Below, one piece after another: positions 25,581-35,919 of a stretch of DNA of 64,000 bases. This DNA is from Ureibacillus composti (GTDB taxonomy: Bacteria > Bacillota > Bacilli > Bacillales_A > Planococcaceae). A model generated the notes under the pieces. The model ran no database searches. It was given only the letters and a program-made list of their open reading frames with translations, and was not told the origin of the DNA. Where the stretch lies: the NCBI GenBank assembly GCA_030348875.1, contig JAUCEP010000002.1:2063001-2127000 (forward strand), in the 5' to 3' direction. The first letter of the stretch is position 1. The number at the start of each line of letters is the position of its first letter. The translations under genes and the position numbers were made by a program.

Positions 25581-26525
25581 ATGAAAAGAGTGGTCCTACT
25601 CATTTGCAGCGTTCTTTTGCTTTTGTTTTCTCAAATGCTAATTAGCGAAAGAGAGAAAGAGCATCAAGTAATGAAAACCGAACAAAAAACAATACCTATA
25701 CAATCACAAGACGTAGAAGTCGAACCATTCTTTGCACTACCTCCGCAATCAGACGTGATCATCCCTCAAAAAATAGAAGAAATACAATTTGATATTGTCG
25801 ATGTCGAAACGGATTTGCCGCACGATCAATCTTTACATGAAGATGAATCTCCAATCTATTATCTTGCACTGGGTGATTCATTGACAAAAGGTGTGGGGGA
25901 TGAAGAAAATAAAAAGGGTTATACTAAACGATTGGTGGAGAAAATTGAGCAATGGACATTAGAATCTAAAATCACATTAGACAATCGAGGGAAAAGAGGA
26001 AGAAGGAGTGATCAGCTTCTTTCCTTACTGAAAAAGGGACATTACGATATAGAGCTAAAGAATGCTGAGCTTATTTCAATTACAATTGGCGGAAATGATT
26101 TAATGAAAATCGTTAAAAAAGATCTCTTTGACTTAAAGAAGGAGACGTTTGATAACGAACTGATTGAATTTAAAGAACGTTATGATGAAATTATTAAAGA
26201 AATTCGGTTGCGAAACAAAAATGTTCCGATAATTTTAATTGGGTTGTATAATCCAATAACAAAATTCACAGGAGATATACCAGAACTAGAAGCCATAGTT
26301 ACAGAATGGAATCAGGCTATTTTTGAAATATCAGAGGAAAATACGAATGCATGCTTTGTCAATGTTCAAGATTTATTTGATGAAAATACAAAAATGGTCT
26401 ATCATAGTGATTTTTTTCATCCAAATGGCAATGGGTATACACTGATTACGGAACGGATTCTCTCTAAAATGAATGAATGTCACTTAGAAGTGAAGCCTGA
26501 GGAGGAGTCATTAAATTCTGAATGA
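25581..26525 (+). CDS. ypmR: SGNH/GDSL-family esterase, YpmR-like
   Basis: The 314-residue exported or anchored hydrolase has an N-terminal hydrophobic signal (VVLLICSVLLLLFSQML), an acidic linker to about residue 90, then block I YLALGDSLTKGVGD (catalytic Ser), block III TIGGND, and block V FFHPNGNGY (Asp..His). GGGGAAGGAGAAGG precedes ATG 25581. B. subtilis ypmR lies next to ypmS and near msrAB, exactly as here. The substrate is unknown; the family acts on lipid or acetyl esters. Confidence 0.8.
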   Translation: MKRVVLLICSVLLLLFSQMLISEREKEHQVMKTEQKTIPIQSQDVEVEPFFALPPQSDVIIPQKIEEIQFDIVDVETDLPHDQSLHEDESPIYYLALGDSLTKGVGDEENKKGYTKRLVEKIEQWTLESKITLDNRGKRGRRSDQLLSLLKKGHYDIELKNAELISITIGGNDLMKIVKKDLFDLKKETFDNELIEFKERYDEIIKEIRLRNKNVPIILIGLYNPITKFTGDIPELEAIVTEWNQAIFEISEENTNACFVNVQDLFDENTKMVYHSDFFHPNGNGYTLITERILSKMNECHLEVKPEEESLNSE

Positions 26526-26530
26526 TTGGG

Positions 26531-26705
26531 AGTTAGCCTTTCTTAGTAAGCGCGGCCTACAACTGTTAGCCGCGCAAATTACCCAAAACTTTAGAAGGAC
26601 AACCTTTAAGGGAGTGGCTTTGCAGTAGAAGGAGCAAAACGCTACAGAATGTGCCATTAGACCATGTCCAAGCGCGTGCACATTCCTTAGCATGCTTTTA
26701 CCTTA
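26531..26705 (-). repeat. Intergenic hairpin repeat, copy 1 (minus orientation)
   Basis: This gap between ypmR and ypmS is richer in GC than its surroundings. On the minus strand it holds GCAAAGCCAC (26614-26623). A 26-nt hairpin with GCGCGGC/GCCGCGC arms at 26550-26575 follows, and then GGCTAAC (26532-26538). The same three blocks in the same order and orientation occur at 60766-60907. The spacer is about 50 nt shorter here. There is no ORF of note. It may be a dispersed palindromic repeat or a small RNA. Confidence 0.55.
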
Positions 26706-26908
26706 CACTATTTAGTTTTATTGTTAGAATATACCTAAATACTGTGATTTATATTTAGAACTATATTATGTTTTTTCTACACGATCTCAATATAGTGTAA
26801 TACTTATTCGGTAAGAGTGAAAACCTAACAGTGAAAGATCGTTAGTTGTAAAATTAGTATACATAATAAGGAATGTTTAATTATTTTCAGATTAAAGGAG
26901 TGATTGCA

Positions 26909-27490
26909 TTGAACATTTGGAAAGTCGCCTTTTTTGTACTTGCAGGAGCACTCATTTCATTCGTCATTCTCATCGTTGTTTGGGCGACTTCACCAACAGA
27001 AAAAGTTTCTGAGACGGTTCCTAAAGAGATGAGTACTAATGGAAGAAGTAGCACCTTACTCGTAGAAACAACAGCTAAGGATTTTGAAAAAATCGCGATG
27101 AAATATTTAGATGAAGAACTTAATTCGTCACCATTACCAGTAGAATTCGTTGTAAATGAGCAAATTGAGTTATATAGCGAACTCATCGTTTTTGGCGTTT
27201 CTGTTCCTATACAGATGAATTTTGATCCAATTGTCAATGAAGATGGTAATATAAGGTTAAAACAGACTTCTGTAAACGTTGGGAAATTGAATATTCCTCC
27301 AACAACTGTGTTAAAATTGATGGACGATGCTATTGCATTTCCTTCATGGATTACCGTTCGACCAAATAATGAGGAAATTTTTGTGGATTTATCAAATTTA
27401 CACATTTCTTCAAACTCAACGGTAAAAGCAAAAGAAATTGATTTAGCAAATGATCGCATTTTATTAGAAGTAATTGTGCCAAATGAGTAA
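26909..27490 (+). CDS. ypmS: YpmS family protein (DUF2140)
   Basis: The 193-residue protein has an N-terminal signal anchor (WKVAFFVLAGALISFVILIVVWA) and an extracytoplasmic domain typical of YpmS (LYSELIVFGVSVPIQMNFDPIV, LPSTTVLKLM-like PPTTVLKLMDDAIAFPSWITVRPN). TTG 26909 is chosen because AAAGGAG lies 7 nt upstream; the ATG at 26873 has none. It sits between ypmR and msrA as in B. subtilis. Function unknown. Confidence 0.8.
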   Translation: MNIWKVAFFVLAGALISFVILIVVWATSPTEKVSETVPKEMSTNGRSSTLLVETTAKDFEKIAMKYLDEELNSSPLPVEFVVNEQIELYSELIVFGVSVPIQMNFDPIVNEDGNIRLKQTSVNVGKLNIPPTTVLKLMDDAIAFPSWITVRPNNEEIFVDLSNLHISSNSTVKAKEIDLANDRILLEVIVPNE

Positions 27491-27507
27491 GTAGGAGGTT
27501 ATCTTAA

Positions 27508-28041
27508 ATGACAAAGGAAATAGCAACTTTTGCAGGTGGTTGTTTTTGGTGTATGGTTAAACCTTTCGATCAAATGGATGGAATCGACGAGGTAGTGTCT
27601 GGTTATACAGGTGGACATGTTGAAAAACCTACATATGAACAAGTTTGTTCGGAAACTACGGGTCATTTAGAGGCAGTACAAATTACGTTTGATCCGGATA
27701 TTTTCCCATATGAAAAACTTGTTGAGTTGTATTGGACACTTATCGACCCAACAGATCCAGGTGGACAATTTTTCGATCGCGGGGAATCCTATACGACAGC
27801 TATTTTTTATCATAGTGAAGAACAGCGCGTGGTCGCGGAAGAGTCAAAAAAACTATTAGAACAGTCAGGGAAGTTTACTAAACCAATTGCTGTCAAAATC
27901 TTACCTTCAAAACCGTTTTACCCTGCAGAGGACTACCATCAACATTATTATAAGAAAAATCCATTACACTATGAGCGATATTCGATTGGCTCAGGTCGAG
28001 CAGCATTTATTACTCAACATTGGGGGAACCATCATGAATAA
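27508..28041 (+). CDS. msrA: Peptide methionine-S-sulfoxide reductase MsrA (copy 1)
   Basis: It reduces the S-epimer of methionine sulfoxide in proteins. The 177-residue protein has the GCFWC active site (catalytic Cys12, second Cys15), [21 protein letters not shown], the [20 protein letters not shown] loop and the C-terminal [15 protein letters not shown] precedes ATG 27508. It overlaps msrB by 8 nt, so both epimers are repaired from one transcript, probably with ypmS upstream. Confidence 0.95.
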   Translation: MTKEIATFAGGCFWCMVKPFDQMDGIDEVVSGYTGGHVEKPTYEQVCSETTGHLEAVQITFDPDIFPYEKLVELYWTLIDPTDPGGQFFDRGESYTTAIFYHSEEQRVVAEESKKLLEQSGKFTKPIAVKILPSKPFYPAEDYHQHYYKKNPLHYERYSIGSGRAAFITQHWGNHHE

Positions 28042-28462
28042 AGAAGAACGTCTAAAACAGCTTTCACAAATGCAATATTATGTCACACAGCAAAACGGAA
28101 CTGAACCGCCGTATCAAAACGAATTCGATCAACATTTTGAAGAGGGGATTTATGTTGATATCGTTTCGGGGAAACCTCTTTTTAGTTCTAAAGATAAATT
28201 TGATGCCGGTTGTGGTTGGCCAAGCTTTTCAAAACCAGTTGTGGAATCAGAAGTTGTTGAGAAATTTGATACGTCTCATGGGATGCGTCGAATCGAAGTC
28301 CGAAGCAAAACGGCTGATTCTCACTTAGGACACGTATTCCCAGATGGTCCACGTGAATTAGGTGGCCTTCGCTACTGTATTAACTCAGCTTCTCTACGTT
28401 TCATTCCTAAAGAAAGAATAGAAGAAGAAGGATATGGGGAGTATTTAAAGCTATTTGATTAA
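28034..28462 (+). CDS. msrB: Peptide methionine-R-sulfoxide reductase MsrB
   Basis: The 142-residue protein reduces the R-epimer. Seen are [43 protein letters not shown] and the catalytic cysteine in [11 protein letters not shown]. The paired CxxC zinc site of other MsrB forms is absent, as is usual in Firmicutes. ATG 28034 overlaps the msrA stop; a longer upstream frame is an artefact of that overlap. Confidence 0.95.
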   Translation: MNKEERLKQLSQMQYYVTQQNGTEPPYQNEFDQHFEEGIYVDIVSGKPLFSSKDKFDAGCGWPSFSKPVVESEVVEKFDTSHGMRRIEVRSKTADSHLGHVFPDGPRELGGLRYCINSASLRFIPKERIEEEGYGEYLKLFD

Positions 28463-28516
28463 TGAAATGCAATTTGCGGCTTTCCTTTTGAAGGGCAAAA
28501 GTGAAAAAAGTTTCTT

Positions 28517-28557
28517 AAAACATGGTGATTCGTAATAGAATTCGCCATGTTTTTTTA
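28517..28557 (+). terminator. Terminator of the ypmS-msrAB unit
   Basis: AACATGGTGATTCG and GAATTCGCCATGTT pair, with seven T after. Between here and 28825 there is also a second hairpin at 28729-28763 and no ORF. Confidence 0.75.
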
Positions 28558-28728
28558 TTTTTCTTCGTATCTTAATAGTTGAGAGATTAAAAAAGTAAAA
28601 CCAAACAAAGAAGTTCACAACTTTTTTTAGCATCCAATTAACCAAATAGAGACTATGTACGACAAGTTGCGATTATCATGTAATTTTTACTGCTAAGGTT
28701 GCCATTAACCATTAACATAACAATAAAA

Positions 28729-28763
28729 TATGGGGGAAAACCATTCCGATTTTTCCCCCATTT
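28729..28763. terminator. Terminator-like hairpin downstream of the chemotaxis receptor
   Basis: ATGGGGGAAAA pairs with TTTTTCCCCCAT. It lies 60 nt after the minus-strand receptor stop and can work in either direction. Confidence 0.6.
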
Positions 28764-28824
28764 ATATTCAATATACTGTTTTGTACCCCCAAAGAGCCCT
28801 ATGAATAAAATAGGTAGGGGCACC

Positions 28825-30603
28825 TTAAATCTTAAATTGATTGATCACATTACTTAAATCATCTGCTTGTTTTGCGAGTTCAATTGCAGAGGCATTGATT
28901 TCTTGCATAGAAGAAGAGCCTTGTATAATTGAAGCAGCTGTTTTTTCTGTATGCATCGCAGTATTTTCAGCAATGGTATGTACTTCCATAAAGGATGCCG
29001 CCACTTCATGACTTGTAGTTAGTGTATATGATATCTTTTGAACCATTGAAGAAATGATTGAAGTAGTTTGATCTGTTTGTAAAAGTATATTTTGAAGTAG
29101 TTGATTCATCTCAGTCGATACTTCCATCCCTCTATTAACAGAGGCTACACCTAGATTATTTTGCTCTACAATTAAAGTTACCTCTTGTTGTATTGAATTT
29201 ACAATATCAGTTACTTCTCTCGTTGCATTTTTAGATTGTTCTGCCAGTTTGCGAACCTCTCCAGCTACCACTGAAAAACCACGTCCATGTTCACCAGCAC
29301 GTGCCGCTTCAATTGCTGCATTTAGAGCTAAAAGGTTTGTTTGTTCAGCAATAGCTTTAATTGTTGAAATAATTGAATTAATTTCTTTTGACTTCTCACC
29401 TAATATCTCAACTGTCGAAGTTGTTTTAGCCATTGTATTTTCAATTGACTGCATTACATTGGTAGATTGATTAACCGCCCGACTTCCATCGGAGGCTGCT
29501 TTTTTCATTTCTCCTGCTGCCACTTTGACTTCATTTGCTTCCTTATTTAAATCGACTAAGGATTGTTCAAGCCCATGCATTTTTTGTAATGCCCCATTCA
29601 TTCGAGCCTTCGTTGATTGACTATCTGCAGCAATATCTTGCGTACTGTTTGCTACTTCATCCATCGCTTTGGAGTTTTCTTCTGCAAGTACCGTAAGTTC
29701 TTTTGAACTGTTAAATACATTGTCTGCAAGATTCGATACTCTTTTAACAAGAGTAGATATCGATTCAATTAGGATATTCGTAGAGTTTGCAATTTGAGCG
29801 AATTCGTCATTCGTTCTTACATGTACGCGTCGTGTTAGGTCTCCTCCAGCCTGTGCAATATCTAAAATAGAGTCATTAATTTTTTCTGTGTTGCGACGAA
29901 TCGTTTTAAATATGATATATCCGAACGTCACTGTTAAAATCATGGCAAAAGCGGATAATATGAAAAACGATATACGACTAATCATTGCAAAGGATTCAAG
30001 ATCTCTTATTGTTTCTTCGTTTTTCTTTTCAAGAAGTTCAATTAAGTTAGCAGTATAGCCATCAATATAGTTTTTGCTATTTTGGGAGTCATTTAATTCC
30101 ATCAATTTTTGGGCATTGTCAAATCCATAATCTTTCTTTGCTTCGACAACACTATCTGTATAGGACAAATAAGTTTTATAGTATTGGTGAATAATGGAGA
30201 TAAATTCACTTTCTTCTTGTCGGTTACCTAATATGGATTTAAGCTCTTTTAGATGGGTATCAATAGTTTCTTTAATAGATTCATATCCAGTTAAAGAGTC
30301 TTCTTTTCCTGTAATGAGGTAATGTTGCTGATAATTTGAAAGTTTTGCTATATCACTTGCAAAATTATTAATTTTAACTTGTTCTTGTAAGTTTTCTTCA
30401 GCAAACAAATTTAAGTTTTGTTGTAGTCGAGTGATGTTAATATATGATAGAATTTGCATCGCTACAATAATTGCAATTAAGATGGTAAATATGATTAAAA
30501 CCTTACCACGGATCAATTGATGGAACTTTGTCTTTACACCTGAATTAGTCTTAAAGTTACTTTTTGTATTAGTAGTTTGGTACGGTTTTTTTATACAAAA
30601 CAC
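28825..30603 (-). CDS. Methyl-accepting chemotaxis protein
   Basis: The 592-residue receptor has membrane helix 1 at about residues 33-52 and an extracellular four-helix-type sensor domain to about 205. Helix 2 ([21 protein letters not shown]) and a HAMP linker follow. The cytoplasmic signalling tip contains the invariant hairpin [26 protein letters not shown] sequence (here [20 protein letters not shown]). It relays ligand occupancy to CheA. GTG 30603 is the first in-frame start but lacks a good ribosome site, so the start is uncertain. No che genes are adjacent. The ligand is unknown. Confidence 0.92.
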   Translation of the reverse strand: MFCIKKPYQTTNTKSNFKTNSGVKTKFHQLIRGKVLIIFTILIAIIVAMQILSYINITRLQQNLNLFAEENLQEQVKINNFASDIAKLSNYQQHYLITGKEDSLTGYESIKETIDTHLKELKSILGNRQEESEFISIIHQYYKTYLSYTDSVVEAKKDYGFDNAQKLMELNDSQNSKNYIDGYTANLIELLEKKNEETIRDLESFAMISRISFFILSAFAMILTVTFGYIIFKTIRRNTEKINDSILDIAQAGGDLTRRVHVRTNDEFAQIANSTNILIESISTLVKRVSNLADNVFNSSKELTVLAEENSKAMDEVANSTQDIAADSQSTKARMNGALQKMHGLEQSLVDLNKEANEVKVAAGEMKKAASDGSRAVNQSTNVMQSIENTMAKTTSTVEILGEKSKEINSIISTIKAIAEQTNLLALNAAIEAARAGEHGRGFSVVAGEVRKLAEQSKNATREVTDIVNSIQQEVTLIVEQNNLGVASVNRGMEVSTEMNQLLQNILLQTDQTTSIISSMVQKISYTLTTSHEVAASFMEVHTIAENTAMHTEKTAASIIQGSSSMQEINASAIELAKQADDLSNVINQFKI

Positions 30604-30708
30604 CTACTTTCGAATTAGTGGCTAATATTCTAAATTTTACAACATTTTTACACACTTTACTATATTTTAATAATTGCATCGTGTTTTTTATTAAAGGAGA
30701 AGATTGTT

Positions 30709-30930
30709 ATGAAAAAAAGCTTTTATTTATTTGTGTTAACTTTTCGAGGAGGGGACTGGTCTGATCAAAAGTCTAGATTTGCAGAAAGTATGTTCCATGA
30801 TCATAGTTTTCCAAAAGCAAGTACTTCTTTCGAGGAGTTATCAAGCTATATTGAGACCCAAGCAGATGAATATTTAACAACCTCTGCTTTCGATGAATTA
30901 TGGGATATTTATCGATTAAAATATGAATAA
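30709..30930 (+). CDS. YozE family protein (UPF0346)
   Basis: The 73-residue protein matches the small YozE family ([52 protein letters not shown]). The family is conserved in Firmicutes and of unknown function. AAAGGAGAAGATTGTT precedes ATG 30709. Confidence 0.9.
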   Translation: MKKSFYLFVLTFRGGDWSDQKSRFAESMFHDHSFPKASTSFEELSSYIETQADEYLTTSAFDELWDIYRLKYE

Positions 30931-31038
30931 GAACATTACTTATTTTCCCATTATCGCTAGTGAAGGCTAATCATTGCGTAATTGTGGAAAAGCAAGTATA
31001 TTTTAATGTGAAATAATTTTGGAAAAGAGGGATTGCTT

Positions 31039-31743
31039 TTGAGCATTCATATTAACGCAAAACAGGGAGACATCGCAGAAATCATTCTTTTACCTGGAGA
31101 TCCATTACGTGCAAAATATATTGCTGAAAACTTTTTAGAGAATGCAACTATCTATAACGAAGTGCGAAATATGTTTGGCTATACTGGTACTTATAAAGGA
31201 CATCGTATTTCTGTTCAAGGTACTGGTATGGGGGTACCTTCTATTTCAATTTACGCAACGGAGTTAATGCAAGAATATGGCGTACAAAAATTAATACGTG
31301 TAGGTACTTGTGGGGCAATCCAAAAAGATGTGAAAGTACGTGACGTAATTCTAGCGCAATCAGCTACAACTGATTCTAAGATGAATGATATTATCTTTAA
31401 CGGTCTAAGCTATGCGCCAACAGCAGATTTTGATTTATTGTATAAAGCATATAACGCTGGTAAAGCAGCTGGTCTTAACTTAAAGGTCGGCAACATTATG
31501 ACTGCTGATATGTTCTACTCTGAAGAAAATCAAAATGAGAAACTAGCACGTTACGGAGTTTTAGCTGTTGAAATGGAATCAGCTGCACTTTATACACTTG
31601 CTGCTAAATTCGGTAGACAAGCCCTTTCTGTATTAACAGTTTCAGACCATATTGTTACAGGTGAAGCGACTACTTCTGAAGAACGTCAAACAACATTCAA
31701 TGATATGATTGTCGTTGCATTAGAAGCTGCGATACAAGAGTAG
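31039..31743 (+). CDS. deoD: Purine nucleoside phosphorylase, DeoD type
   Basis: It splits purine (deoxy)nucleosides with phosphate to base and ribose-1-phosphate. The 234-residue hexameric-class protein begins with [14 protein letters not shown] and has [14 protein letters not shown] (phosphate site), [25 protein letters not shown] (ribose/base site) and the catalytic aspartate region [12 protein letters not shown] 31039 follows AAGAGGG and gives the same N-terminus as B. subtilis DeoD. Confidence 0.93.
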   Translation: MSIHINAKQGDIAEIILLPGDPLRAKYIAENFLENATIYNEVRNMFGYTGTYKGHRISVQGTGMGVPSISIYATELMQEYGVQKLIRVGTCGAIQKDVKVRDVILAQSATTDSKMNDIIFNGLSYAPTADFDLLYKAYNAGKAAGLNLKVGNIMTADMFYSEENQNEKLARYGVLAVEMESAALYTLAAKFGRQALSVLTVSDHIVTGEATTSEERQTTFNDMIVVALEAAIQE

Positions 31744-31770
31744 AAAATTAAGCAAAGCATGCTTGAATCT

Positions 31771-31807
31771 AAAGACTGTCTTAATTTTTTTGACAGTCTT
31801 TTCTTTT
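31771..31807 (+). terminator. Terminator of deoD
   Basis: AAAGACTGTC and GACAGTCTTT pair and are followed by TCTTTTC. Confidence 0.8.
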
Positions 31808-31878
31808 CGTTAATGCTTGAAACTGTTAATATTGAAATAGTGTCGCTATAGTAAGTGTAAATGAGAGTGGTGAATGAA

Positions 31879-33405
31879 ATGGATGAACAAAATCAACAAA
31901 ATAATGAACAGAAAGAAACAAATGTTCAAGAGCGAGATGAACAAGTAAAACCAGCTAAGAAATATTTATCAATAAAGCCTTTTACGTTCATCATGTTAAT
32001 GTTTTTAACAATTCTACTGACTGCGGGCTTAACGATATTCGCATTAACTTTTGGTGATGAAAAAGTCGTCGAAGTATCAGTACCAGTTGAAAGAGAAGAA
32101 TTCTCTAAACTATATGATGCCTATGACGAATTAAAAGAAAAGTATTATGTAGATATTGATGATGAGAAAGTTGTTTTTGGTGCAATCAATGGGATGTTTG
32201 AGGCTCTAGATGATCCTTATTCTGATTTTATGAATAAGGAAGAAGCAGACCAATTTAATGCTGATCTATCTTCTAGCTTCCAAGGAATTGGTGCAGAAAT
32301 ACAAGAACGAAACGGAAATATTGTCGTCGTTTCTCCAATTAAAAATTCGCCAGCTGAAAAAGCAGGACTTTTACCGGAAGATGTCATTCTACTAGTTGAT
32401 GGAGAAAGTATACAAGGGATGAGTGCTTCTGAAGCTGTCTTATTAATTCGTGGTGAAAAGGGTACACCGGTTACTTTAACAATTCAACGTGGAGATTCTG
32501 ATGAAACAATGGAGATCAAGATTGTTCGTGACGAAATTCCAGTTGAAACCGTTTATGGCGAAATGGGCGATGACAAAATTGCTCACATCCAGATCACATC
32601 ATTTAGTGAAAAAACATATGAAGATTTGGAAAAGCTACTAGTTCAATATGATCAAGAAGGAATGAAGAGTGTCATTTTAGACGTTCGTCAAAATCCTGGT
32701 GGGTTCTTAACATCCGCAATCGACATTGCCAATCTATTTGTAGAAGAAGGTAAACCAATAGTACAAGTACAAAGTCGTGAAGGTAAACCAGAAGTAATGG
32801 TTGCTGAAGGTGGTAAGAAATATAATATTCCAGTTGTTGTATTAATTGATAATGGTAGTGCATCTGCTTCTGAAATATTGGCTGGTGCTTTAAGAGAATC
32901 AGCAGGTGCAAAAATTGTTGGATTAACTTCTTTTGGTAAGGGGACTGTACAAACAGTTAGCTATTTACCAGATGGCTCAAACTTAAAATTTACAACAGGT
33001 AAATGGTTAACACCGGATGGTAACTGGATTAATGAAAAAGGAATTAAACCAGATATTGAGGTTAAATATCCTGAGTATGCTACCTTACCATTTATTAACC
33101 CAGAAACAGAGCTTTCCAAAGGGACAACTTCACCAGCTGTAAATGCTGCAGAGCAAATGCTAGATGCATTAGGATATGATGTTGGTAAGGTTGACACTGA
33201 ATTTGACGACTCAACTGTTGCTGCAGTGAAATCATTCCAAGCTGATCATAAACTTGAACAAACTGGGTCAATTGCTGGAGAAACAACATACGAAATAATG
33301 GACGCTTTAAGAGAGAAAATCGATAAAGATGATCCACAAATTAAAAAAGCAACTGAACTTCTATCTGAAAATGCTGACACTGAGCAAGAAAAGAAAGCAG
33401 AATAA
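31879..33405 (+). CDS. S41 C-terminal processing peptidase (CtpA/CtpB type)
   Basis: The roughly 508-residue membrane-anchored protease has a charged cytoplasmic N-terminus, a membrane helix (FIMLMFLTILLTAGLTIFAL), a PDZ domain (about residues 110-195), the S41 catalytic core with DNGSASASEILAGAL (Ser) and GLTSFGKGTVQ (Lys), and a C-terminal peptidoglycan-binding domain 1 (about 410-470). In Bacillus such enzymes cleave regulators in spore signalling or process exported proteins. ATG 31879 is preferred to ATG 31861, for which no ribosome site is seen. Confidence 0.92.
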   Translation: MDEQNQQNNEQKETNVQERDEQVKPAKKYLSIKPFTFIMLMFLTILLTAGLTIFALTFGDEKVVEVSVPVEREEFSKLYDAYDELKEKYYVDIDDEKVVFGAINGMFEALDDPYSDFMNKEEADQFNADLSSSFQGIGAEIQERNGNIVVVSPIKNSPAEKAGLLPEDVILLVDGESIQGMSASEAVLLIRGEKGTPVTLTIQRGDSDETMEIKIVRDEIPVETVYGEMGDDKIAHIQITSFSEKTYEDLEKLLVQYDQEGMKSVILDVRQNPGGFLTSAIDIANLFVEEGKPIVQVQSREGKPEVMVAEGGKKYNIPVVVLIDNGSASASEILAGALRESAGAKIVGLTSFGKGTVQTVSYLPDGSNLKFTTGKWLTPDGNWINEKGIKPDIEVKYPEYATLPFINPETELSKGTTSPAVNAAEQMLDALGYDVGKVDTEFDDSTVAAVKSFQADHKLEQTGSIAGETTYEIMDALREKIDKDDPQIKKATELLSENADTEQEKKAE

Positions 33406-33418
33406 TAATTAAAGGTTG

Positions 33419-33464
33419 AAGGGCCGCCTTGCTTCGATGTATGAAGTAAGAGGCCCTTTCTTTT
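33419..33464 (+). terminator. Terminator of the S41 protease gene
   Basis: GGGCC pairs with GGCCC, with an inner CTTGCTTC/GAAGTAAG stem, and TTTCTTTTA follows. Confidence 0.75.
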
Positions 33465-33603
33465 ATCTTCATACAGTTTAGGTAAAATCTCGACTGTTAA
33501 AATGATCAGACTAAGGTCGTTGAATCCGTACGTATTTATGGACAAATCAGACACAATGATGCCCAGGCGAAATTGATAAAAAATCTAAGGAGATGCAAAA
33601 AAA

Positions 33604-34506
33604 ATGAAAGATGTCTATTTATTTAGTGGATTTTTAGGTAGCGGTAAGACTTCTATGTTAGTGGATGTGATTAGACAGTTAAAAGAAGCGGGACTCAAAC
33701 CTGCTGTTTTGATGAATGAATTTGGAAAACTTCCATTTGATTCACAAAGTGTAGAAGAAGACGTTCCGTTAAAAGAAATGTTAGAAGGGTGTATTTGTTG
33801 CTCCGGTGCGGAAAAAACAGAAGCTCAAATTCAATCGCTTTTGATGGATGCAGATTTTGATGTGCTAATCATTGAAACAACAGGTGCAGCACATCCGGTA
33901 GAGGCATTAGATGCGGTTTATTCACCTTTATTTGCTAAGCAGTTGAACATAAAGGGAATTATCACGGTTGCAGATAGTAAGCTTTGGTTAAATCGTGAAC
34001 AGCTAGCGCCGCAAGTTCGTTCTTTATTTTTAGAGCAGATCCGCCATGCCCATTTACTAATCGCTAATAAAATGGATTTATTAACAGAATCAGAACAATC
34101 AAAAGTTGTATTTGAATTACAGGGCGCAAACCCGCATGCGTTTATTTTACAAACAACAAAAGGGCGTGTCCCTATTAAGTTACTTGAAAATCTTCAAGCT
34201 ACTGTAAGACCTGCAAAAGATGATGTCCATTCAGCTCACATTGGTAAACACCTACACTTAAGTTCACGTTTAGTGGAATTTACAACTAGTTTCACGATCG
34301 AGCAGTTTGAAGAATGGATCCGCACATTACCAAGTACAGTTTATCGAGTAAAAGGCTATGTCCCAATAGAAGGAGTGCGAAATCCTTTTCTTTTCCAATA
34401 TGCCTATGGTTTAGTTCAGTGGCTTCCTGAATACGTAAAAATGGCTCCTCAAATTGTCATAATTGGTGAAGATGTTCAAAACGTTGAAATAATAGGGGAT
34501 AAATAA
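33604..34506 (+). CDS. COG0523 (CobW/YciC/P47K-like) GTPase
   Basis: The 300-residue GTPase has Walker A SGFLGSGKTS, the family metal-binding motif GCICCSG, the Walker B-like VLIIETTGAAHP, the NKMD guanine motif, and a short C-terminal CobW_C domain. Family members act as metal chaperones, for example for zinc. No Zur-box palindrome (AAATCGTAAT..) is seen upstream, so zinc control is not supported here. AAGGAGATGC precedes ATG 33604. Confidence 0.9.
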   Translation: MKDVYLFSGFLGSGKTSMLVDVIRQLKEAGLKPAVLMNEFGKLPFDSQSVEEDVPLKEMLEGCICCSGAEKTEAQIQSLLMDADFDVLIIETTGAAHPVEALDAVYSPLFAKQLNIKGIITVADSKLWLNREQLAPQVRSLFLEQIRHAHLLIANKMDLLTESEQSKVVFELQGANPHAFILQTTKGRVPIKLLENLQATVRPAKDDVHSAHIGKHLHLSSRLVEFTTSFTIEQFEEWIRTLPSTVYRVKGYVPIEGVRNPFLFQYAYGLVQWLPEYVKMAPQIVIIGEDVQNVEIIGDK

Positions 34507-34732
34507 TTATCGTAATTTTATTGTAAAATATGAAAAAAAGTTGTTTTACTAAAATTCTGTCAATAGCTTTATAGTGGAAATAACGTATTCCACTGGATAA
34601 ATCTGTAATTATTAATACTTAGGAACCCTTAATAGATTTGAGATCTAAGTTTGATTGTCACTCCTCCCAATTTATGGACCAATTATTACGAATTTTGTGT
34701 TATATGATTGTCTTTGAGAGGAGGAGTACAAA

Positions 34733-35707
34733 ATGAAAAAATGGATCGCAACATCGTTTTGTGCAGTAGCATTATTCGCAACATCTTTTACTTCAGCAAA
34801 TGCAGCAAGTGTAAATGAAGATATGAAAAATGATTCAAATCTTCAAAACTTCCAAATTATTAAGTGGGATAATCATAATGGATTTGTATTACGTTCAATC
34901 CAAAAGCTTTCTATACATAATGGACAATTAACTTTTAATTCTTTTGAAGATTTTATAAATGAAACATTAAAAGAGCTTCAAGGATATAAAGGGTTCCAAA
35001 TTAATAAAATAGTTAAAGAAGTACCAACTACTAATGAAACAGCAAAAGAAGTACCTACACCGACTTCTGTTAATAAAGAAACTACTAATCAAGTAGAAGA
35101 AAAAGAGGCAGCTCCTACGGTAACAAAACCTGTAGAAACATCTGCTAAACAAACGCCTGTTAAAGAAACACCTGTTAAAGAAGAACCGGTTAAACAGACA
35201 ACAAATACACAAGCACCAGTTCCAAATAATAACGGGTCAAACAATAACACAGCTACAAATAATACAAATTTAAATCAACAACAAGTAGAAGCACCTGTTA
35301 CAAAACCGTCTACAACTTCAAATCAATCATTCTCAGAGTTTGAACAACAAGTGGTAGATTTAACAAATGCAGAACGTGCAAAAGCAGGTTTAAAACCTCT
35401 TCAAATTTATGCGCCCTTAATGGCAGTAGCACGTGATAAATCAGAAGATATGGCTAGTAATAATTATTTTTCTCATACAAGTCCAACTTACGGAAGCCCA
35501 TTTGATCAAATGAGATCTGCAGGAATTTCGTACCGCGCTGCTGGAGAAAACATTGCACAAGGTCAAAGATCACCGCAACAAGTAGTACAGGCTTGGATGG
35601 ATTCACCTGGTCACCGTCAAAACATTTTAAACCCAAGCTTCACGCATATTGGTGTAGGGTTTGTTGAAAATGGATACTACTGGACACAACAATTTATACA
35701 ATTATAA
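34733..35707 (+). CDS. Secreted CAP/SCP domain protein (YkwD-like)
   Basis: The 324-residue exported protein has a Sec signal peptide (WIATSFCAVALFATSFTSANAA, cleavage near ANA-A), a unique region to about 95, a low-complexity linker rich in T, P, E, V and K with KETPVKEEPVKQ-type repeats (about 96-190), and a C-terminal CAP domain (FEQQVVDLTNAERAKAGLKPL, SHTSPTYGSPFDQM, GENIAQGQ, WMDSPGHRQNILNPSFTHIGVG). It resembles B. subtilis YkwD and the spore-associated CAP proteins. Function is unknown. AGAGGAGGAG precedes ATG 34733. Confidence 0.9.
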   Translation: MKKWIATSFCAVALFATSFTSANAASVNEDMKNDSNLQNFQIIKWDNHNGFVLRSIQKLSIHNGQLTFNSFEDFINETLKELQGYKGFQINKIVKEVPTTNETAKEVPTPTSVNKETTNQVEEKEAAPTVTKPVETSAKQTPVKETPVKEEPVKQTTNTQAPVPNNNGSNNNTATNNTNLNQQQVEAPVTKPSTTSNQSFSEFEQQVVDLTNAERAKAGLKPLQIYAPLMAVARDKSEDMASNNYFSHTSPTYGSPFDQMRSAGISYRAAGENIAQGQRSPQQVVQAWMDSPGHRQNILNPSFTHIGVGFVENGYYWTQQFIQL

Positions 35708-35728
35708 TAGTTTACTAATATTATTTAG

Positions 35729-35772
35729 AAGATGGTCTTGTAAGCTGATAATGCTTATAAGACCATCTTTTG
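35729..35772 (+). terminator. Terminator of the CAP gene
   Basis: AAGATGGTCTT.TAAGC pairs with GCTTA.AAGACCATCTT and TTTGTA follows. Confidence 0.82.
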
Positions 35773-35919
35773 TATGTGTTATCATTTCATTAAAATGATT
35801 CAAATTAGTTTATTCTATCCTTATTAGCAATTTGTCACTTTCGTAGGGGATGTCCTACTAGTTTTTGTATTTATGAAAGGAAAAATATTAGGGGACACGC
35901 AAGTGGTTAAAAAGTAAGG

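Noticed and set aside
26887..27459. 190-codon minus-strand ORF opposite ypmS
   Set aside because: It mirrors the ypmS coding strand, is serine/isoleucine-rich without a ribosome site and overlaps a conserved gene.
33480..33603. Zur box upstream of the COG0523 GTPase
   Set aside because: No AAATCGTAAT-type palindrome is present, so zinc regulation is not supported.
35090..35200. CRISPR-like or minisatellite repeat in the CAP gene
   Set aside because: The repetition is codon-level low complexity (KETPVKEEPVK), with no uniform repeat length or spacers.
34967..35212. Cys/Phe-rich minus-strand ORF opposite the CAP protein linker
   Set aside because: It is the complement of the low-complexity repeat region of the secreted CAP protein.
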